NCBI GenBank assembly: GCA_036417435.1
Contig: CM070903.1
Coordinates: forward strand, 85,594,001 to 85,658,000
Direction: 5' to 3'
DNA from: Inia geoffrensis
Lineage: Eukaryota; Chordata; Mammalia; Artiodactyla; Iniidae
Length of the DNA stretch: 64,000 nt
Part shown: positions 58,020 through 64,000 of the stretch, piece by piece
How positions within the stretch are numbered: position 1 is the first letter of the stretch
How the letters are laid out: each line of letters begins with the position of its first letter
The notes under the pieces: model-generated
The model's database searches: none
Told to the model about the DNA's origin: nothing
Seen by the model: the letters and a program-made list of their open reading frames with translations, nothing else
Translations under genes and position numbers: made by a program

Positions 58020-58704
58020 GACTCTGTTGGTGGCTGGTGAGGAAATAGGTTATTCTAGGTCTTTTCTTTTCCATATAAAATTGGCATCAGCTAATCTATT
58101 TCTACAAAAAAGCCTGATGGGATATTGATTGGGAACGTGTTGAATCTATAGATCCACTTGGCAGAAATGATATCATAATAATACTGAATATTCTGGCCTG
58201 TGAGTTCAGTACATTTATTTAGTTCTTTAATTTTTCTTAGCACTGTTTTATACTTTTCAGAGTTTATGGCTTTTGCACTATTTTGCTAGATTTATTCCTA
58301 AGCATTTCAAGTTTTTGATGCTATTGTAAATAATTCTGCATTTAAATTTAAATTTCCAATTGTTTTCTACTAGTATATAGAGTTACAATTGATATTTTTT
58401 AGATTGATTTTATATCATTCAATCTTACAAAACCCATAGTTCCATCTTTTTTTTTTTTTTGGTATATTCTTTAGAATTTACTACATAGAAAATTATGTCT
58501 TCTGCAAATAAGGGAAGGCTTATTTCCAATATGTATGCCTTTTATTTCTTTTTCTTGCTTTATTCCATTGGATTTCCATTATGATGTAGAATAGCAGAAA
58601 TGAGAGTGGACATCCTTGTCTCATTTCTGATCTTGGGGGAAAGCATTCAGTCCTTTATCACTATGGATGATATTAAATGTAAGTTTTTTTGTGGATGTCC
58701 TTTA
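58020..58704 (-). repeat. Old L1, reverse transcriptase zone, minus strand
   Basis: 'ttgaatctatagatccactt', 'aattatgtcttctgcaaata' and 'gagtggacatccttgtctca' are minus-strand ORF2 reverse transcriptase sequence. It forms one half of an inverted L1 (see 58705). Confidence 0.8.
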
Positions 58705-58935
58705 TCAGCTCCTTCCTTAAGAAACCAGAAAAAGAGGCAAAAATCAAGCCCAAAGTAAGGAGAATAAGGGGGAAAAAATAAACACAGCAGAAATCAGTGA
58801 AACAGGAAACAGAAAACAATAGAGAAAAATCAATTAAATCAAAACTGGTTATTTGAGGCAATCAGTAAAATTGATAAACCTCCAGTTAGACTGAGAAAAG
58901 CAGAGAGAAGACACAAATTAACAATGTATGGTGTG
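58705..58935 (+). repeat. Old L1, upstream ORF2 zone, plus strand (inverted part)
   Basis: 'cagcagaaatcagtgaaac' and 'gtaaaattgataaacctcca' are plus-strand ORF2 sequence lying upstream of the reverse transcriptase zone. It abuts the minus-strand part head to head. Confidence 0.75.
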
Positions 58936-59014
58936 AAAAAGTGGCGTAAATACCAACCTTAGGTGGTTACTCAAGAGATAACAGTTACTTGAATCATTAA
59001 ATTTCTATGTAACT

Positions 59015-59217
59015 TAGTAGTTCTCAAACTTATGCATGCATTCAAACTTGAGAGTATGAATTCAGAATTGCCTTGAGCGTTTATTAAAACACAGATTGCT
59101 AGGTCCTGGGTTTCTGATTTAGCAGGTCTGGGGTCAGGCCTGAGAATCTTCATTTCTAACAATTTACTAAAATGTTAATGGTGCTGACCTAAGAGGTACA
59201 CTTTGAGAGCCATTGTC
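59015..59217 (+). repeat. MER5-like hAT-Charlie element
   Basis: 'tagtagttctcaaacttatg', 'ttaaaacacagattgctagg', 'ttagcaggtctggggtcagg' and the end 'tttgagagccattg' follow MER5. Confidence 0.85.
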
Positions 59218-59731
59218 TTAGATACAAAGGTTTTAGAACACTTTGACTCTGTTTTTCTCTTGACTTCTGCACTATTTCTGCAATGTATCAATTTAACCCC
59301 CACAAGGCAATATTCTTCTTGTTTACATAGAAAATATTCATTTATATTTATCCACACATTATCCTCTCTGTTGTTCTTCATTTTTTTTCTAGCACCTTTG
59401 AGCATCCATCTGGGATTATTTGCTTTTCTGCCTGAAGAACAGCCATTGGCATTTCCTTTAATGCAGGTCGGCTAGGGATGAATTCACCCAATTTTGGTAT
59501 GTCTGAATATAAATTTATTTTGCTTTCATCTCTGAAGGATATTTTTGGTGAATATAAAATTCTAAGTTATTGTTATTCTCTTTTAGCACATTATCTTCTG
59601 ACTTTTATGGTTTCTGTTAAGATGGTTGTTCATCTTACTGTTGCTCCTTTGCAGAGAATGTCTTTTCTTTCTGCCTGCTTTTATTTTATTAATTTATTTA
59701 GTGTTTGTGAACCTATTGTTTGTCTTTTTTT
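59218..59731. other. Anonymous DNA
   Basis: No gene recognised. Confidence 0.4.
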
Positions 59732-59743
59732 TCTATTTTATTT

Positions 59744-59961
59744 TATTTTATTTTATTTATTTATTTTTTGTGGTACGCGGGCCTCTCACTGTTGTGGCCT
59801 CTCCCGTTGCAGAGCACAGGCTCTGGACGCGCAGGCTCAGCGGCCATGGCTAACAGGCCCAGCTGCTCCGCAGCATGTGGGATCTTCCCGGACTGGGGCA
59901 CAAACCTGTGTCCCCTGCATCGGCAGGCGGACTCTCAACCACTGCGCCACCAGGGAAGCCC
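59744..59961 (-). mobile_element. CHR-type SINE
   Basis: The tail side is a (TTTTA)n tract. The TSD tctattttattt/tctatttcattt starts at about 59732 and 59962. Confidence 0.92.
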
Positions 59962-59969
59962 TCTATTTC

Positions 59970-60048
59970 ATTTTTTAACTAAGGTATAATTGACTTCAAA
60001 CATTATTTTAATTTTAGGTATACAACATAATGTTTTGATATTTATGCA
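59970..60048 (-). repeat. Older L1 3' terminus
   Basis: 'ctaaggtataattgacttca' and 'taggtatacaacataatgtt' are minus-strand terminal L1 sequence. Confidence 0.65.
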
Positions 60049-61560
60049 TATTTTAACATCTTTATTGGAGTATAATTGCTTTACAATGGTTAGTTTCTGC
60101 TTTATAACAAAGTGAATCTGCTATACATATATATATATCTCCATATCTCCTCCCTCTTGCGTCTCCGTCCCTCCCACCCTCCGTATACCACACCTCTAGA
60201 TGGACACAAAGCACCCAGCTGATCTCCCTGTGCTATGTGGATACTTCCCACTAGCTGTCTATTTTACATTTGGTAGTGTATATACATCCATGCCACTCTC
60301 TCACTTTGTCCCAGCTTACCCTTCCCTCTCCCTGTGTCCTCAAGTCCATTCTCTATGTCTGTGTCTTTATTCCTGACCTGCCCCTATGGTTCTTCAGAAC
60401 TTTTTTTTTTTTTTTTCAGATTCCATATATATGTGTTAGCATATGGTATTTGTTTTTCTCTTTCTGACTTACTTCACTCTGTATGACAGTCTCTAGATCC
60501 ATCCACCTCACTACAAATAATTCAATTTAATTTCTTTTTTATGGCTGAGTAATATTCTATAGTATATATGTGCCACATCTTCTTTATCCATTCATTTGTT
60601 GATGGACACTTAGGTTGCTTCCATGTCCTGGATATTGTAAATAGTGCTGCAATGAACATTGTGGACATGTCTCTTTTTGAATTATAGTTTTCTCAGGGTA
60701 TATGCCCAGTAGTGGGATTGCTGGGTCATATGGTAGTTCTATTTGTAGTTTTTTAAGGAACCTCCATACTGTTCTCCACAGTGGCTGTATCAATTTACAT
60801 TCCCACCAACAGTGCAAGAGGGTTCCCTTTTCTCCACACCTTCTCCAGCATTTATTATTTGTGGATTTTTTGATGATGGCCATTCTGACTGGTGTGAGGT
60901 GATACCTCATTGCAGTTTTGATTTGCATTTCTCTATTGATTAGTGATGTTGAGCATCCTTTCCTGTGTTTGTTGGCAGTCTGTATATCTTCTTTGGAGAA
61001 ATGTCTGTTTAGGTCCTCTGCCCATTTTTGGATTGGGTTGTTTTTTTGGTATTGAGCTGCATGAGCTGCTTGTAAATTTTGGAGATTAATCCTTTGTTAG
61101 TTGCTTCGTTTGCAAATACTTTCTCCCATTCTGAGGGCTGTCTTTTCATCTTGTTTATGGTTTCCTTTGCTGTGCAAAAGCTTTTAAGCCTCATTAGGTC
61201 CCACTTGTTTATTTTTGTTTTTATTTCCATTTCTCTAGGAGGTGGGTCAAAAGGGATCTTGCTGTGATTTATGTCATAGAGTGTTCTGCCAATGTTTTCC
61301 TCGAAGAGTTTTATAGTGTCTGGTCTCACATTTAGGTCTTTAATCGGGTTTGAGTTTATTTTTCTGTATGGTGTTAGGGAGTGTTCTAATTTCATTCTTT
61401 TACATGTAGCTGTCCAGTTTTCCTAGCACCACTTATTGAGGTGGCTATTTTTTCTCCATTGTATATTCTTGCCTCCTTTATGAAAGATAAGGTGACCATA
61501 AGTGCATGGGTTTGTCTCTGGGCTTTCTATCCTGTTCCATTGACGTATATTTCTTTGTTT
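60049..61560 (-). mobile_element. Young L1, 5'-truncated, minus strand
   Basis: 3' UTR at 60049-60585 and ORF2 C-terminal sequence to 61560. The match stops abruptly after the 'ttctatcctgttccattgac' zone, next to the second L1's 3' end. No TSD could be paired, so it may be cut by the neighbouring insertion. Confidence 0.9.
60584..61560 (-). pseudogene. L1 ORF2p C-terminal fragment
   Basis: Minus frames 61009-61395 and 60584-60928 read '[20 protein letters not shown]', '[20 protein letters not shown]' and the Cys-rich '[18 protein letters not shown]', ending at a stop near 60584 that agrees with the normal ORF2 end. Broken by frameshifts between the two frames. It lacks the endonuclease and polymerase core. 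Confidence 0.88.
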
Positions 61561-61584
61561 TCTGAGTTTTTGTATTTTATTTTA

Positions 61585-61797
61585 TTTTTTTTTTTTTTCT
61601 TTTGTGGTACGCGGGTCTCTCACTGTCGTGGTCTCTCCCGTTGCGGAGCACAGGCTACGGACGCGCAGGCTCAGCGGCCATGGCTCACGGGCCCAGGCAC
61701 TCCACGGTATGTGGGATCTTCCCGGACCGGGGCACGAACCCGTGTCCCCTGCATCAGCAGGCGGACTCTCAACCACTGTGCCACCAGGGAAGCCCCC
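61585..61797 (-). mobile_element. CHR-type SINE
   Basis: The TSD is tgtattttatttta at 61571-61584 and 61798-61811 (exact). It sits at the junction of the two L1s. Confidence 0.95.
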
Positions 61798-62314
61798 TGT
61801 ATTTTATTTTACTTATTTTTTATACCACAGGTTCTTATTAGTTACCTATTTTATACATATCAGTGTATATATGTCAATCCCAATCTCCCAATTCATCCCA
61901 CCACCCCTCCCCCGCTTTCCCCTCTTGGTGTCCATATGTTTGTTCTCTACATCTGTGTCTCTATTTCTGCCCTGCAAACATGTTCATCTGTACCATTTTT
62001 CTAGGTTCCACATATATGCGTTAATATACGATATCTGTTTTTCTCTTTCTGACTTAATTCACTTCTATGACAGTCTCTAGATCCACCTATGTCTCCACAA
62101 ATGGCCCAGTTTCATTCCTCTTTATGGCTGAGTAACATTCCATTAAATATATGTAGCACATCTTCTTTATCTATTTGTCTGTTGATGGGCATTTAGATTG
62201 CTTCCATGACCTGGTAATGAACATTGGGGTGCATGCGTCTTTTTGAATTATGGTTTTCTCTGGGTATATGCCCAGTAGTGGGGTTGCTGGGTCATGTGAT
62301 AATTCTATTTTTAG

Positions 62315-62526
62315 TTTTTTTTTTTTTTTTTTTTGCGGTACGTGGGCCTCTCACTGTTGTGGCCTCTCCCGTCGTGGAGCACAGGCTCTGGACGCGCAGG
62401 CTCAGTGGCCATGGCTCATGGGCCTAGCTGCTCCGTGGCACGCGGGACCCTCCTGGTCCAGGGCACGAACCTGTGCCCCCTGCACCGGCAGGCAGACTCT
62501 CAACCACTGTGCCACCAGGGAAGCCC
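62315..62526 (-). mobile_element. CHR-type SINE associated with a target deletion
   Basis: T run at 62315-62334, complete body, and no flanking duplication. The L1 on the left stops at 'attctatttttag' and on the right resumes at 'ctcactgtagttttgattt'. The intact order in the sister L1 (60741-60918) shows that about 150 bp is missing. Confidence 0.93.
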
Positions 62527-63544
62527 CCTCACTGTAGTTTTGATTTGCATTTCTCTAATAATTAGTGGTGCTGAGCAGCTTTTCATGGGCTTCTTGGCCA
62601 TCTGTATGTCCCCTTTGGAGAAATGTCTATTTAGGTCTTCTGCCCATTTTTGATTCGGTTGTTTTTTCCTTTAATATTGAGCTGCATGAGCTATTTATAT
62701 ATTTTGGAGATTAATCCTTTTTCCATTGATTCATTTGCAAATATTTTTTCCCATTCTGAGGGTTGTCTTTTCATCTTGTTTGTTGTTTCCTTTGCTTTGC
62801 AAAAGCTTTTAATGTTTCATTAGGTCCCATTTGTTAATTTTTGTTTTTATTTCCATTACTCTAGGAAGTGGGTCAAAAAGGATCTTGCTGTGATTTATGT
62901 CAAGGAGTGTTCTTCCTATGTTTTCCTCTATGAGTTTTATTGTGCTCGGTTTTACATTTAGGTCTCTAATCCATTTTGAGTTTATTTTTCGGTATGGTGT
63001 TGGAGTCTTCTAATTTCATTCTTTTACATGTAGCTATCCAGTTTTCCCAGCACCACTTATTGAAGAGACTGTCTTTTCTCCATTGTATATCCTTGCCTCC
63101 TTTGTCATAGATTAGTTGACCATAGTTGCATGGGTTCATCTCTGGGCTTTCTATCCTGTTCCATTGATGTATATTTCTGTTTTTGTGCCAGTACCTTATT
63201 GTCTTGATTCCTGTAGCTTTGTAGTATAGTCTCAAGTCAGGGAATCTGATTCCTTCAGCTCCGTTTTTTCCCCTCAACACTGCTTTGGCTATTCGGGGTC
63301 CTTTGTGTCTCCATATTCATTTTAAGATTTTTTGTTCTAGTTCTGTAAAAAATGCCACTGGTAATTTGATAGGGATTGCATTGAATCTGTACATTGCTTT
63401 GGGTAGTATAGTCATTTTCACAATAGATTCTTCCAATCCAAGAACATGGTATATCTCTCCATCTGTTTGTGTCATCTTTGATTTCTTTAATCAGTGCCTT
63501 ATAGTTTTCTGAGTATGGGTCTTTTACCTCCTTAGGTAGGTTTA

Positions 63545-63994
63545 TTACAAGTATTTTATTCTTTTTGTTGCAATGGTGAATGGGATTGTTTCCTTAATTT
63601 CTCTTTCTGATCTTTCGTTGTTAGTGTATAGGAATGCAAGAGGTTCCTCTGCATTAATTTTGTATCCTGCAACTTTACCAAATTCATTGATTAGCTCTAG
63701 TAATTTCCTTGTGGCATTTTTTGGATACTCTATGTATAGGATCATGTCATCTGCAAACAGTGACAGTTTTACTTCTTTTCTGATTTGGATTCCTTTTATT
63801 TCTTTTTCTTCTCTGATTGCCTTGGCTGAAACTTCCAAAACTATGTTGAATAATAGTGGTGAGAGTGGACATCCTTGTCTTGTTCCTGATCTTAGAGGAA
63901 ATGCTTTCAGTTTTTCACCATTGAGAATGATGTTTGCTGTGGGTTTGTCATATATGGCCTTTATTATGTTGAGGTAGGTTCCCTCTATGCCCAC
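63545..63994 (-). pseudogene. L1 ORF2p reverse transcriptase core fragment
   Basis: A 149-residue open stretch of the L1 polymerase. Landmarks are '[15 protein letters not shown]' (about residues 36-50, the primer-grip side of the palm) and the catalytic 'LFADDMILY' (about 78-86) with both aspartates kept. The stretch ends at a premature stop near 63545, where sister copies read on through a Leu-Gly-Ile-Asn-like stretch. More C-terminal ORF2 sequence lies at 62966-63280 in another frame. The N-terminal part is outside the window, so the start cannot be judged. It is a non-functional LINE remnant, not a viral gene. Confidence 0.9.
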
Positions 63995-64000
63995 TTTCTG

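Larger units (their letters stand above)
61798..64000 (-). mobile_element. Young L1, minus strand, continues past the window
   Basis: Tail-side T-rich sequence, a 3' UTR of a different subtype ('taccacaggttcttattagt'), then ORF2 through the reverse transcriptase zone up to the last base. A SINE replaces about 150 bp at 62315-62526. Confidence 0.92.

Noticed and set aside
63545..63994. Retroviral polymerase
   Set aside because: The FADD motif and flanking blocks match L1 ORF2p, and the surrounding sequence is L1 3' UTR and ORF2, so it is a LINE fragment.

Overview
This window is non-coding nuclear DNA from a mammal, almost certainly a cetacean or close relative within Cetartiodactyla. The main evidence is about 32 copies of a tRNA-derived SINE of the CHR type. 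Their heads carry a recognisable tRNA-Glu-like A box and B box, and the body is long, with an A-rich or (AAAT)n tail. The L1 3' UTRs and ORF2 fragments also look like cetartiodactyl L1. Family names are from memory of the consensus sequences, not from a search. No host protein-coding gene, rRNA, functional tRNA, CRISPR array or bacterial-type feature can be supported. Nearly all short open frames lie inside SINEs, L1s or low-complexity DNA. One minus-strand stretch (about 43.9-44.26 kb) could be a small exon or a retrocopy, but I cannot identify it.

Layout. 0-5 kb is mostly anonymous AT-rich DNA with a faint old L1. 5-18.5 kb holds SINEs, MIRs, an MLT2-like LTR, a 1.9 kb 5'-truncated L1 on the minus strand (7.06-8.95 kb) and a plus-strand L1 3' end (10.77-12.1 kb) with two SINEs inside it. 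18.5-28 kb is mainly anonymous sequence with MIRs, a MER20-like DNA element and simple repeats. 28-31.5 kb contains layered insertions: a SINE in an L1 in an older L1, then an L1 with an apparent 3' transduction inside an L2. 31.5-37.7 kb is sparse and includes an MLT1-like LTR split by two L1 pieces and a 26-bp-arm inverted repeat.

37.7-48.3 kb is a dense cluster of class I-type endogenous retroviral LTRs, mostly solo, several with exact 4-bp target duplications, nested in each other and in an older ERVL-type LTR. No gag, pol or env remnant was recognised. 48.5-54.1 kb is a very old plus-strand L1 broken up by SINEs, a solo LTR and a foreign internal piece of a younger L1. 54-60 kb mixes anonymous DNA, an L1 3' end and an L1 with a 5' inversion. 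60-64 kb is two young minus-strand L1s. The last one runs off the right edge and keeps a readable reverse transcriptase core with an FADD motif.

Nothing here works as a gene system. The value of the window is its insertion history: target-site duplications (TSDs) can be read for most young elements and give a relative order of events. I found no convincing undescribed functional system. The most informative signals are two probable 3' transductions, a SINE insertion that replaced about 150 bp of L1, an internal L1 fragment transplanted into an older L1, and the LTR cluster.
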